Program-made: the position numbers and the translations under genes
Shown here: positions 18,862-27,507 of the stretch, piece by piece
Numbering within the stretch: position 1 is the stretch's first letter
How the letters are laid out: each line of letters begins with the position of its first letter
Source: Candidatus Kapaibacterium sp.
GTDB lineage: Bacteria > Bacteroidota > Ignavibacteria > Kapaibacteriales > UBA2268
Direction of reading: 5' to 3'
Assembly (NCBI GenBank): GCA_937927515.1
Contig: CALBDO010000019.1
Location: 66,313 to 117,130 of the forward strand
Length of the DNA stretch: 50,818 nucleotides
The notes under the pieces: generated by a model
Told to the model about the DNA's origin: nothing
The model's input: only the letters and a program-made list of their open reading frames with translations
The model's database searches: none

Positions 18862-20016
18862 ATGGAAACAAAAATTGAGTTTAAGTTTTTAAAATTTTTA
18901 AAAAATGCCCTAAAACATTACAAGTTTATCACCGCATTTACCTTAGTTTCCTCAATTTTAGTAGTGGGTATTTCATATTTTTTCCCCCATAAGTATGAAT
19001 CTAAAGCTACACTACTACCTCCAGAAGAAATAATTGGTGGTAATTTAACTGAATTCTTAAGGGCTTTCTCCAATCTTCCTACTTTTGGTTCCGGTCGAGC
19101 CACAAAAATTCAATTATACTACGAAATGTTAAGAAGTAATGAGCTTGCAAATTTGATTGCCAGCAAAGATGAAATTCGCAAGTTCGACATCTTTAAAACA
19201 TACGACTCTACAAAATTGCAAAGGTTGATTTATAAAGCTTTGAACGTCGATTTAAAGCAATCGGGTCTATTCATCATCACAGCAAAAGTATCTACTGGTC
19301 TTTTTCCAAACCGTCAAGAAAAGAATGAGGCAGCGTTTGCCTCTGCCACAATTGTGAAACTTGCATTAGAGGCACTCGACACTCTTGTACACACCAGAAT
19401 TTCAACTCGTTCTAAAAGAAAGAGAATTTTGATAGAAAATTTACTTGCTGAAAAAAAACTTGAATTAGACTCCATAGAAGAAGCCTTGGAAGAATTTCAA
19501 AGAAAAAATAAAGTAATTGAAATAGACGAGCAAAGCAAAGCAATTGTATCAACAGCAATTAATATTGGGAGCGAGTTAGCAAAGGCTGAAATTGAACTTG
19601 CTCTTTATAAGAACGAATACGAACCAAATTCTCCGATTATTAAAGCTCTTGAGGACAAAATCCAAAATCTTCGACAACAATATTCTAAGGTGCAAACTGG
19701 TGGCTTCACTGGCACAGAGGCTTTTACCATACCATTAGAGCAAGTCCCAAGCTTAGTTCGTCAATACGCAAATCTACTGAGAAAACAAAAAATTTTGGAA
19801 CAAGTAACAATATTCCTTGAAACTCAAAAATATACCGAAACTATACAAGAATCGACTGAAATACCCGGAGTGGACGTTTTGGATAGCCCCACCATACCTA
19901 AGTCACACTCATCTCCAAATCGACAACTTTTGCTTTTATTCTCTGTTATAATTTCTTTTGCTTTTTCAGTTCTCCTGGTTTCATATCGTTATTATAAGCA
20001 AGGGAATCTTGGTTAA
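18862..20016 (+). CDS. Wzz/GumC-like polysaccharide chain-length determinant
   Basis: A 384-aa inner-membrane protein that would control polysaccharide chain length with the preceding SLBB protein. It has the characteristic layout: an N-terminal membrane helix (about residues 20-37) followed by YESKATLLPPEE, a long periplasmic coiled-coil region (about 175-275, rich in Glu/Lys/Leu), then the proline-containing motif near PTIPKSHSSPNRQ and a second membrane helix (about 353-374). There is no cytoplasmic tyrosine kinase domain (no Walker motif), so it is a PCP without the BY-kinase fusion. It starts 6 nt after the SLBB gene and is the last gene of the plus-strand run. Confidence 0.88.
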   Translation: METKIEFKFLKFLKNALKHYKFITAFTLVSSILVVGISYFFPHKYESKATLLPPEEIIGGNLTEFLRAFSNLPTFGSGRATKIQLYYEMLRSNELANLIASKDEIRKFDIFKTYDSTKLQRLIYKALNVDLKQSGLFIITAKVSTGLFPNRQEKNEAAFASATIVKLALEALDTLVHTRISTRSKRKRILIENLLAEKKLELDSIEEALEEFQRKNKVIEIDEQSKAIVSTAINIGSELAKAEIELALYKNEYEPNSPIIKALEDKIQNLRQQYSKVQTGGFTGTEAFTIPLEQVPSLVRQYANLLRKQKILEQVTIFLETQKYTETIQESTEIPGVDVLDSPTIPKSHSSPNRQLLLLFSVIISFAFSVLLVSYRYYKQGNLG

Positions 20017-20276
20017 GCATATTACTTTCCCATTTCTTAGTTTTTTCAATCAATTTGCAATTTTTTCACTAAAATTTTTAAATTAAATTTTTTCCTGTGA
20101 AGAGTATTTATAATTTTTCATACAAACTGGTTACTGTCCTTTTTAAAATCACTTAGGAAAATAATTAAAAACAAAATAAATTTTTAAACTTTTAACGAAA
20201 TTTAAACTATTACTCAAGTTAAAGTGTAAGGGTTTAAACAATAAGTACACTGGCAACAAAAAGACTGAGCGACAAA
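20017..20276. other. Intergenic region between convergent wzz-like and porin genes
   Basis: This 260-bp AT-rich spacer separates two converging genes. No open frame of note, no tRNA-like fold and no strong stem with a T run was found by eye; any terminators here are not recognisable. Confidence 0.5.
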
Positions 20277-21500
20277 TTACATCATCCATTGAATTGATGG
20301 ATTAATGTAGCGAAAAATACCTTGGCTATCTACTCCAGAATTATTTTTAAAATGTCTCTTGCTCTCTACGAAATGTAAACCCAGCTTTAGACGATTACCA
20401 ACAATTAGCCAATTAACTCCTATAGCAAAATCTTTATGCAACGAAGCCTTGGTATGAGGATTAAAACCCGTATTGTTGTACATTTTGTCTGGGGTTGTGG
20501 CTGAATGCATAATTGAAAATTGTAGTAATTGTCCATTTCCCAAATCGAAATTCCAAGCGCCTTTTATAACATAGGAATTGTCTCGAGTGATAAAATACGT
20601 ATTATTTACAACAGATTCTCTGTAAAGCCAGAGGTACTCACCGAGTAAATCTAATGGACCATAGTTCAGTTGAAAATCTCCCCCGTAGACCATATTGTTT
20701 CGGAATAAACTAGTTCTCTTTTGAAAAGTTACATTAGCTCCAATACTAAGTCCTTTTCTATTCATCATCCCAGATTGGTTATAAACCAACTGATATGAAT
20801 TCATTTCCGGGTCCCCAATCATACACAGAATTCTTGCTGTAAAAAGCGGAGACCAAATTGAGTTGTCGCCGACAATAGAAGGATGATTTGGGTCGAATAT
20901 TCCTAAGTCGTACAAAAGGCTAAATTTATTTCCTAACGCAAGTCCGCCTAAATTGATACCAGTTTCTCGACCAATACCTCTACCAACCATGTGAATTCGC
21001 GGGTGAAAGCTTGGTTGACCCTTTTCTTGTGAAATGTTAAATGCGGAAGTGTAAATAGACTCCTTACCTGCGCGGGGTCTAAAATAACCTATCGTAAGAT
21101 TGAGTAGTTCGGAAAATTTGTATGTAAAGAAAACATCTCTAACGGAAAATTTTCCATTGTCCTCGGGATTAGGATTGCCGAGAGAGGCTGTTAATGAGTC
21201 CTTGCCGATACCGTCGTAGTAGAAGCTTGCATAAAATGATGCTTTACTACTGATTTGACCTCCTAAACCAAATCTTGCCCTACGAATGTAGGTATCAAAT
21301 CTGGGGGTAGAAGATGAAAATGGAGTTTTCAATGTGATTGTGTTCCAAATTTGAAAATACTGGAGAAATTCAACAAAGCCACTATCACTAAGCTGTAACC
21401 TTGCTCTCCAATTTGGAATTGGTTGCGATAGAACATTTACAAAACTCATTATCAGGTACAAAGCAAAAGACATTAAAACGATTTTTGTAAGGCTTCTCAT
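20277..21500 (-). CDS. OprP/OprO-like (phosphate-selective) porin family protein
   Basis: A 407-aa outer-membrane beta-barrel protein. A signal peptide (about 1-25, ending NVLSQ) is followed by sequence typical of the porin O/P family: RRARFGLGGQISSKASFYASF (split as RRARFGLGGQ and SSKASFYASF), GYFRPRAGKESIYTSA, MVGRGIGRETGINLGG. Strands continue to the C-terminus, ending in SIQWMM; the last residues are aromatic/hydrophobic, as outer-membrane proteins require for assembly. Phosphate or pyrophosphate uptake is the family's best-known role, but specificity cannot be read from sequence. It stands alone between the polysaccharide export genes and sod. Confidence 0.82.
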   Translation of the reverse strand: MRSLTKIVLMSFALYLIMSFVNVLSQPIPNWRARLQLSDSGFVEFLQYFQIWNTITLKTPFSSSTPRFDTYIRRARFGLGGQISSKASFYASFYYDGIGKDSLTASLGNPNPEDNGKFSVRDVFFTYKFSELLNLTIGYFRPRAGKESIYTSAFNISQEKGQPSFHPRIHMVGRGIGRETGINLGGLALGNKFSLLYDLGIFDPNHPSIVGDNSIWSPLFTARILCMIGDPEMNSYQLVYNQSGMMNRKGLSIGANVTFQKRTSLFRNNMVYGGDFQLNYGPLDLLGEYLWLYRESVVNNTYFITRDNSYVIKGAWNFDLGNGQLLQFSIMHSATTPDKMYNNTGFNPHTKASLHKDFAIGVNWLIVGNRLKLGLHFVESKRHFKNNSGVDSQGIFRYINPSIQWMM

Positions 21501-21530
21501 AATGAACTAAGGATTAACTTTAAAAAAACA

Positions 21531-21538
21531 CAAAATTA
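21531..21538 (-). promoter_or_regulatory. Candidate Bacteroidota-type -7 box upstream of the porin
   Basis: TAATTTTG on the minus strand, matching TAnnTTTG, lies about 31 nt before the porin ATG. The -33 side has only an imperfect TTG at short spacing, so the promoter is tentative. Confidence 0.35.
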
Positions 21539-21761
21539 ACAAAATTTTAACCACAATTTTGTTTATTTCCTAGCCATCCACAATTTTTATTTTAGTTATT
21601 AATTTCTTAGCTCATTTCCGTTTTCTACAATAATAAACAAGTAAATTTTTTTGTTGTTAGCTTGTCGTAATTTATACTTAAAAAAATATGTTCAGAATTC
21701 AAATGAGGAATCTACATTATAAAGTTTCATATTAGATTGGTTTCAAGCAAATTGAGCTTTA

Positions 21762-21794
21762 GAAAAATAAAAATGGCTGGTAAATTACCAGCCA
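21762..21794 (-). terminator. Rho-independent terminator of sod
   Basis: A perfect 10-bp inverted repeat (TGGCTGGTAA / TTACCAGCCA, 21774-21794) with a one-base centre is followed on the minus strand by a TTTTTATTTTT run. It begins about 33 nt after the sod stop codon. This is the clearest terminator in the window. Confidence 0.85.
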
Positions 21795-21827
21795 AATGAA
21801 TGCTAAAATAAATATCTTAAAAAATGC

Positions 21828-22559
21828 TTACTTTTTATTTTCAAGAAATAATTTTGCAACGGCGTCCCAGTTCACTACATTCCACCAATTTTCGATGTAC
21901 TCATTTCTTCTGTTTTGATATTTTAAATAATAAGCATGTTCCCAAACATCAACACCAAGAATTGGAATACCTTTAACATCGGCAACATCCATCAAAGGAT
22001 TATCTTGGTTGGGCGTGGAAGAAACCACGAGTTTTCCATTAGAAATCACCAACCAAGCCCAGCCAGAACCGAAGCGTCCGATGGCAGCATCAAAGAATAC
22101 TTTTTTAAAATTTTCAAATGAACCAAATGTTGAATTAATAGCATCAGACAATTCTCCAGTGGGTGCTCCTCCACCATTTGGTTTCATTATATTCCAGAAA
22201 AAGGTGTGATTCCAATGCCCACCTCCATTATTACGAACTGCGACAGGAACATTTGAAGCGTTTCTTAATAATTCTTCAAGTGTTTTACCCGAAAGTTCGG
22301 TCCCTTCGATAGCTTTGTTTAAATTATTAACATACGCCTGATGATGCTTTGTATGGTGTAACTCCATTGTCCACTTGTCAATGTAGGGCTCCAGTGCGTC
22401 GTAAGGATATGGTAAGGGCGGTAGTTCAAATTTTCCAGACATATAATTCTCCTTTAAATTGTTGAACATGTAACTTTTGGCATTTATATTTTTCGATAAG
22501 CTTAGCCAAAAAATACCACTTAGAGATAGTAGATTACTAAAAAATTTTCTTCTGTCCAT
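21828..22559 (-). CDS. sodA: Mn/Fe superoxide dismutase with possible twin-arginine signal extension
   Basis: It dismutates superoxide to peroxide and oxygen. The catalytic part (residues 40-243) has all ligands: His in [12 protein letters not shown], His in NHTFFW, and Asp/His in DVWEHAYY. Gln in [11 protein letters not shown] favours the Mn or cambialistic type. The long form begins [15 protein letters not shown], then a hydrophobic stretch and INA-KS, resembling a Tat signal with cleavage after residue 27. An internal ATG at 22442 (M40) has a strong ribosome binding site and would give a standard 204-aa cytosolic enzyme. Either start, or both, may be used; the first ATG (22559) has no ribosome binding site. 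A strong terminator follows. Confidence 0.93.
   Translation of the reverse strand: MDRRKFFSNLLSLSGIFWLSLSKNINAKSYMFNNLKENYMSGKFELPPLPYPYDALEPYIDKWTMELHHTKHHQAYVNNLNKAIEGTELSGKTLEELLRNASNVPVAVRNNGGGHWNHTFFWNIMKPNGGGAPTGELSDAINSTFGSFENFKKVFFDAAIGRFGSGWAWLVISNGKLVVSSTPNQDNPLMDVADVKGIPILGVDVWEHAYYLKYQNRRNEYIENWWNVVNWDAVAKLFLENKK
22449..22455 (-). promoter_or_regulatory. Internal ribosome binding site for cytosolic-length SOD
   Basis: AAAGGAG lies six bases upstream of the in-frame ATG at 22442, inside the extended sod frame. It is much stronger than anything before the first ATG at 22559 and supports initiation at residue 40. Confidence 0.6.
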
Positions 22560-22674
22560 ATTTTAATTAAATAATCAATTTTTAGTAACGTTTAAAAAAT
22601 TTTTTTATTGCTACTAACTATAATTTTTAAAAAATATCAGGAAAAAATTATTTATTGCTTGGGAATGAAAAAAA

Positions 22675-24930
22675 CTAAGCTTCCTCTATACCGATTCTAG
22701 TGATTTTAATAGGCACTTTTTTCTCTTGTAAAATTTCTTCTATTTTCTTTTGTATAGAGTTGTTCTTAACTTTCAGAAATAATTTTAAAACTTTATTTTC
22801 TAATCCATTATCTTCTTTGACAAGCTTGTATATTTGAACATCATTTCTCCCTTCAATTGCACGCTCGACCAAACTAAAAATCTCATCGAAACTGTGATAG
22901 GTAAATTTTAATCCCATATCAAAGATATCGTAATTAATTATGTCCCAAGAGAAATCAATCCTTCTTGTTTCAATGTTTGCAAATTCATATTTGCTATGTT
23001 TGCAATCAGCTCGATGAATATATACATTTCCCAATTTTGTAAAAGCAACAGTATCGTCGCCTCGTACTGGTGAACAACAGCTCGCAAGATTTATAACAAA
23101 AGCTTTGTTTCCAATCAACACTCTTCGCTCGGCAAAATTTAATATCCTTTTCAGACTTTTACTATGCTTTTGCAAGTTAAATGAAAATTTAAAATTGTTT
23201 TGCTTTAAGTATGATACAAGTAAATCAACTATCTCTTGCAATTCTTTATCTTTGAATAATTCCAAATAAAATTCATCAGAATTCGAGTACTTTAGTAGTT
23301 CTAAACATTTGTTCAAAACCAGGCTTCTGTGTTGATTTAAATTATGCTTTTCAATTATTTCATCAAAGAGTTCTTTGCCCTGTGTCTGTTTTTCAGCTCT
23401 TTTTTGTTTGTAGTACTTAATTATTGAATGTTTCGCTTTTGGGGTAATTACTTTATCAATCCAAGAAAGCTCTGGCTCGAGATTCTCTCCGAGAATAATC
23501 TCCACAACATCTCCGTTTTTCAAACTTGTGAAAATGTTTTGTATTTTGCCATTTATTTTGGCTCCTGCACAGCGGTTCCCAACATCTGTATGCACACTGT
23601 ACGCAAAATCCAAAACTGTGGCATTCTTGGGCAATATTTTAATTTCCTGCTTAGGAGTCAAAACATATATTTCATCACTGAAAATATCATACTTAAAACT
23701 TTCCATCAATTTCTCAAGTGGTATTTCTTCTTTTCGAGCAAGCAAATCACGAATATCGTTTGCCCATTCTTCAATTTGTGGGTCATTGAAGATAGTATCA
23801 ACTGTTATAAATCCGCTCTTGTAATGATAATGTGCCGCTATACCTTTTTCTGCTACTGAATGCATTTTCATAGTTCTTACCTGAATCTCTACTTTCTCAT
23901 CTCGCTCACCGATAAAAGCACAGTGAATAGATTTATAACCGTTGGGTTTTGGATTCTTGATGTAGTCTTTATACGTTTCGGGAATATACGGATATATATG
24001 TTTAATTTCATTCATAACCATTTCGCAATAAGATTCCTCTTCGGTATCTAAGATTATTCTTAGACCAATTAAATCATAAAGTTCCTCTATAGGTTTTCCA
24101 CGAAGTAAAGTTTTATTATAAATAGAGTAGATGTGTTTAACCCTACCATGAACTTCGAAATTTATATTATTTTCATTTAGTTCTCTCATTTCCTTTAATC
24201 TTTCAATTATGGGCTTTGCAAAGTTCCGGAGATACTCATCTCTCTCTTTTTTTGTCATTTTCAGCTTATGAACAATTTTCTCGTAGTTTTCTTTATCCAG
24301 AACTTTAAATGAAAGGTCTTCTAATTCACTCTTGATTAAATACAATCCAAAACGATGTGCAAGTGGAACGTAAATCTGCATTGTATCTTCAGCTATTTTC
24401 CTTTGAGTTTCGGGGAGTAAGTATGAAATCGTTTTCATATCGTGATATCTGTCTGCTATTTTAATAAAAATAATCCTGATGTCGGTTGTCAAAGCCAACA
24501 TTAAGCGCCTAAAATACTCAATGTTGCCTATTTCTCTTCGCTCGAGGTTAGTTATTCTTTGAACATTGTCTACAATCAATGAAATTACATTACCAAACTC
24601 TGTTTCAATATCTTCAAGCTTATAGAATTCGTTTTTACCAATTACATCGTGAAGAAGAGCTGCGACTATCATTTCATTGTCGAACATTATATTCTCAATA
24701 AGAAAAGCAGCTACTTCGAGTGGGTGGGTATAAAATGGGTCACCAGATTTCCTATAAAGATTTTTATTCGCTTCAACATTATATTGAAATGCCTTTTTAA
24801 TCAAAGTTTCATCAAGATTAGAACTAAATTTTTTACAAAAATTCAAAAAGGATACCAAATCTTTTGCTTCTCCTTTACCAAACTTTGGTGTTTCGGCTTT
24901 CCTTGATTCTTTTTCTGGATATAGCAACAT
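22675..24930 (-). CDS. RelA/SpoT homologue, (p)ppGpp synthetase with altered hydrolase motif
   Basis: A 751-aa long-form RSH protein of the stringent response. The HD domain (about 50-200) keeps His in THPLEVA (H70), HD in ALLHDVI (H95-D96) and Asp in ADRYHDMKT (D161). The usual HDxxED motif reads HDVIGK, so Glu and Asp become Gly99-Lys100. The synthetase (about 250-370) looks intact: GRVKHIYSIYNK, YDLIGLRI (D287), NPKPNGYKSIH and EIQVRT (E349). A TGS domain (about 420-480), the LASCCSPVRGDD cysteine region and an ACT-like C-terminus follow. The frame stays open upstream into the antisense of the tRNA, so the start is set at ATG 24930. It is probably synthetase-dominant. Confidence 0.93.
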   Translation of the reverse strand: MLLYPEKESRKAETPKFGKGEAKDLVSFLNFCKKFSSNLDETLIKKAFQYNVEANKNLYRKSGDPFYTHPLEVAAFLIENIMFDNEMIVAALLHDVIGKNEFYKLEDIETEFGNVISLIVDNVQRITNLERREIGNIEYFRRLMLALTTDIRIIFIKIADRYHDMKTISYLLPETQRKIAEDTMQIYVPLAHRFGLYLIKSELEDLSFKVLDKENYEKIVHKLKMTKKERDEYLRNFAKPIIERLKEMRELNENNINFEVHGRVKHIYSIYNKTLLRGKPIEELYDLIGLRIILDTEEESYCEMVMNEIKHIYPYIPETYKDYIKNPKPNGYKSIHCAFIGERDEKVEIQVRTMKMHSVAEKGIAAHYHYKSGFITVDTIFNDPQIEEWANDIRDLLARKEEIPLEKLMESFKYDIFSDEIYVLTPKQEIKILPKNATVLDFAYSVHTDVGNRCAGAKINGKIQNIFTSLKNGDVVEIILGENLEPELSWIDKVITPKAKHSIIKYYKQKRAEKQTQGKELFDEIIEKHNLNQHRSLVLNKCLELLKYSNSDEFYLELFKDKELQEIVDLLVSYLKQNNFKFSFNLQKHSKSLKRILNFAERRVLIGNKAFVINLASCCSPVRGDDTVAFTKLGNVYIHRADCKHSKYEFANIETRRIDFSWDIINYDIFDMGLKFTYHSFDEIFSLVERAIEGRNDVQIYKLVKEDNGLENKVLKLFLKVKNNSIQKKIEEILQEKKVPIKITRIGIEEA

Positions 24931-25027
24931 AAGTTCATCTATTCGAAACAGAAAATTCAAAATAAAAAAAATCTGTATTATTTTTTGATATTTGTGAAAA
25001 ATTTGCGAATTTTGTATTTTGAAACTT

Positions 25028-25101
25028 CGGGGCGTAGCGCAGGTGGCTAGCGCGTCTGTTTTGGGAGCAGAAGGTCGCAGGTTCAAGTCCTGCCGCCCCG
25101 A
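25028..25101 (+). tRNA. tRNA-Pro (anticodon UGG)
   Basis: A complete 74-nt cloverleaf can be folded by hand: acceptor CGGGGCG/CGCCCCG with discriminator A, D stem GCGC/GCGC, anticodon stem TCTGT/GCAGA with loop TTTGGGA (anticodon TGG), a 5-nt variable region, and T arm GCAGG-TTCAAGT-CCTGC. C1:G72, A73 and G37 fit proline identity. The 3' CCA is not encoded. The last 19 nt are antisense to the end of the small J-domain gene, and the 5' flank is divergent from the RSH gene. Confidence 0.97.
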
Positions 25102-25352
25102 CTTTTGTTGTTTATTGTTCCATTTGTATTTTTCATTAGATACTTTTGATATTCTACACTATATTTCAACCTTTTTTCCAAATTGCTTAATACCTGATAA
25201 GCCTCATTAATCTCATAAAAAATCTCTTTTGCTATGGGATTATTTCTCGAAACATCTGGATGGTAAATCTTTGCAAGGCTGTAAAATGCTTGTTTAATCT
25301 CCAATGGACTTGCCGTCCTTTTTACTCCTAAAATCTTGTAGTAATCTTTCAT
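25083..25352 (-). CDS. Small J-domain (type III) co-chaperone overlapping tRNA-Pro
   Basis: An 89-aa protein that is almost entirely a J domain: [16 protein letters not shown] at the start, HPD in IYHPDVSRN (about 30-38), and INEAYQVLSN before a 20-residue polar tail. J-only proteins recruit DnaK to specific clients. It begins 26 nt after flhA and is the last gene of the flagellar export run. Its final six codons and stop are complementary to the T arm and acceptor of tRNA-Pro, so the tail SRGGRT is encoded by the tRNA's opposite strand. The J-domain match makes it a real gene. An alternative is a truncated relic of a longer DnaJ that ends by chance in the tRNA. Confidence 0.85.
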   Translation of the reverse strand: MKDYYKILGVKRTASPLEIKQAFYSLAKIYHPDVSRNNPIAKEIFYEINEAYQVLSNLEKRLKYSVEYQKYLMKNTNGTINNKSRGGRT

Positions 25353-25378
25353 ATCTACAACTTTTGATTATCTTCAGA

Positions 25379-27499
25379 CTATGAAACCGAAACTGTTGCC
25401 ACAATATCAATTTCAGTTTCCGGTGGAAGCTCTGTATAACTTATGACACTTATCATCGGAAATTGTGTGCGAACCATTCGATAAAAGTATGGTCTAATTT
25501 GTGCAGAACATATGACCAGTGGCGTATATCCCATTATACTTATTTCATCTATAGCTTTCGATAATGATTCTTGCAGTTTTTTAATCATATCAACCGAAAG
25601 ACCCAAAGTCTGCATCGAAGTTGCTTGAACATTCGTTTGCAATACATTAGATATCATTTGCTCAATCTCTGGACTTAATGCAATACAATGTACTACGCCA
25701 TTAGAATCTTGGTATAATTTTTTCAAAGTTTCAGAGAGATTATGTCTTACATATTCGGTCAAAACATCTACATTCTTGGTAACTTTGTAATATTCTAACA
25801 AAGATTCAAGAATTAGGGGTAGGTCCCTGATGGGGACTTTCTCTTTAAGAAGATTTTGCAAGACTTTTTGTACAACAGACAATGGCAAATTCTCTGGGGT
25901 GATTTCTTCTGTTAATGCTGGATAGTCGGATTGAAGATTTTCTATAAGTTTTTTAACATCTTGTCTTGTCAAAAGCTTATCTGCATTACTCTTTAAAAGC
26001 TCGCTTAAATGGGTTATTAACACAGTGGAAGCCCCTACAACTGAATACCCAAGAAGTTCTGCATTTTCACGTTCAGCATAGGAAATCCAAACTGCTGGAA
26101 GCCCAAAGACTGGGTCATTAACTAATATACCCGCCAATTCACCTGATGCAGTGCCAGGATTTACAGCTAGTAACATCCCTGGCTGTAATGTACTCCTACC
26201 AACTTCATTGCCCCTAATCTTAATAACATATTCCTCTGGTTCTAAATTCAAATTATCGCGTACGCGTACTGGTGGCAACACAATACCCAACTCTAAAGCC
26301 AGTTGTTTTCGTACATCCATAATTCTTTTGAACACATCACCCCCTTGTGTTTCATCAACAAGTGGTATTAGATTGTATCCCAATTCTATTTCAACGGGGT
26401 CTACTTTCAACAATTCCTCAACAGGTGGTTCTTCGACTTTTTTTGTAACTTCTGCTTGGGCTAGTTCTTGACGTATTCTTTCCTCTTCCTCTTTTTTAAT
26501 TTGTTTATATCTAACGTAAGAAATCGCACCTGTCAATAAACTAAGAATGAGAAAAGGAATTGTTGGAAATCCTGGAACGAAAGCCAATACAAGCATTGCA
26601 AAAGAAGCCAATGAAATTGCTGTGGGTTTACCAACTATTTGTTTTTCTAATTCAATGTCGAGTTTATCTGCCGAAGCTGAACGAGTAACAACAAAACCAG
26701 CAGAGACAGAAATCAATAGAGAAGGAATTTGTGAAACTAAACCGTCCCCTATTGTAAGAATTGTGTAAGTTGATAAGGCATCAGTAATTAACATCCCTCT
26801 CTGTGCCACACCAATAGCAATTCCACCTAAAATGTTTATTCCAGTAATAATCAACCCTGCAATAGCATCTCCACGAATAAATTTCGCAGCACCATCCATT
26901 GCACCATAAAAGTCCGATTCTTTAGTTAGATTTTGTCTTCTAATCCTTGCCTCGTTTTCATCAATATATCCAGCACTCAAATCTGCATCAATACTCATTT
27001 GCTTTCCGGGCAATGCATCCAAAGTAAACCTAGCAGCAACTTCAGCGATTCGTGACGAGCCTTTTATAATCACAATGAAATTAATAATCATTAAAATGAG
27101 AAAAATAATTAAACCAACAATGTAATTGCCACGAATGACAAAAGTCCCAAACGATTGTATAATCTCTCCAGCATAGGCTTCTGTTAAAATCAACCTTGTA
27201 GAAGCAACGTTTAAGCCCAACCTGAACAATGTTGCTACAAGCAACACAGTAGGGAAAGATGAGAACTCTAATGGATTCCTTAAATACAAAGAAACGAGCA
27301 ATATCAAAACAGCAAAAGACAAATTCAGTGCAATAAGCAAATCCATCAATAAAAACGGAATGGGAATTATTAGCAGACTTACAATCGCCAAAATTCCTAA
27401 TGAAAGCAAGATATCCTTGTTGTATAAAAGGTAAATTAAACTTCTTCCAAAGAAATTATTACCAATATTTCTCCTTATGAAATCCTCTGCTTTTCCCAT
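25379..27499 (-). CDS. flhA: Flagellar biosynthesis protein FlhA
   Basis: FlhA is the export-gate nonamer of the flagellar type III apparatus. The 706-aa protein has eight predicted membrane helices in the first 330 residues, the FHIPEP family signature in FRLGLNVASTRLIL (about 92-105), a charged linker (about 330-360), and the large cytosolic domain ending in the FlhA-C region with ELPPETEIDIVATVSVS. No residues are obviously missing. It starts 8 nt after flhB and is co-directional with fliP, fliQ, fliR and flhB. Homologous injectisome proteins (SctV) exist, but neighbouring FlhB/FliPQR and length favour flagellar identity. Confidence 0.95.
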   Translation of the reverse strand: MGKAEDFIRRNIGNNFFGRSLIYLLYNKDILLSLGILAIVSLLIIPIPFLLMDLLIALNLSFAVLILLVSLYLRNPLEFSSFPTVLLVATLFRLGLNVASTRLILTEAYAGEIIQSFGTFVIRGNYIVGLIIFLILMIINFIVIIKGSSRIAEVAARFTLDALPGKQMSIDADLSAGYIDENEARIRRQNLTKESDFYGAMDGAAKFIRGDAIAGLIITGINILGGIAIGVAQRGMLITDALSTYTILTIGDGLVSQIPSLLISVSAGFVVTRSASADKLDIELEKQIVGKPTAISLASFAMLVLAFVPGFPTIPFLILSLLTGAISYVRYKQIKKEEEERIRQELAQAEVTKKVEEPPVEELLKVDPVEIELGYNLIPLVDETQGGDVFKRIMDVRKQLALELGIVLPPVRVRDNLNLEPEEYVIKIRGNEVGRSTLQPGMLLAVNPGTASGELAGILVNDPVFGLPAVWISYAERENAELLGYSVVGASTVLITHLSELLKSNADKLLTRQDVKKLIENLQSDYPALTEEITPENLPLSVVQKVLQNLLKEKVPIRDLPLILESLLEYYKVTKNVDVLTEYVRHNLSETLKKLYQDSNGVVHCIALSPEIEQMISNVLQTNVQATSMQTLGLSVDMIKKLQESLSKAIDEISIMGYTPLVICSAQIRPYFYRMVRTQFPMISVISYTELPPETEIDIVATVSVS

Positions 27500-27507
27500 A
27501 TATCAGA

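Larger units (their letters stand above)
21501..21827. other. Intergenic region between porin and superoxide dismutase
   Basis: A 327-bp AT-rich spacer between two minus-strand genes. It holds the terminator of the sod gene at 21762-21794 and a possible porin promoter box at 21531-21538. No open frame or RNA gene was seen in the rest. Confidence 0.6.

Noticed and set aside
17152-20016. A complete capsule or O-antigen locus
   Set aside because: Only the SLBB and Wzz-like export genes are present; there are no glycosyltransferases, flippase or polymerase nearby.
24931-25086. Long N-terminal extension of the RelA/SpoT frame
   Set aside because: The first 20 residues are simply the antisense translation of tRNA-Pro, and the conserved RSH sequence begins after ATG 24930.
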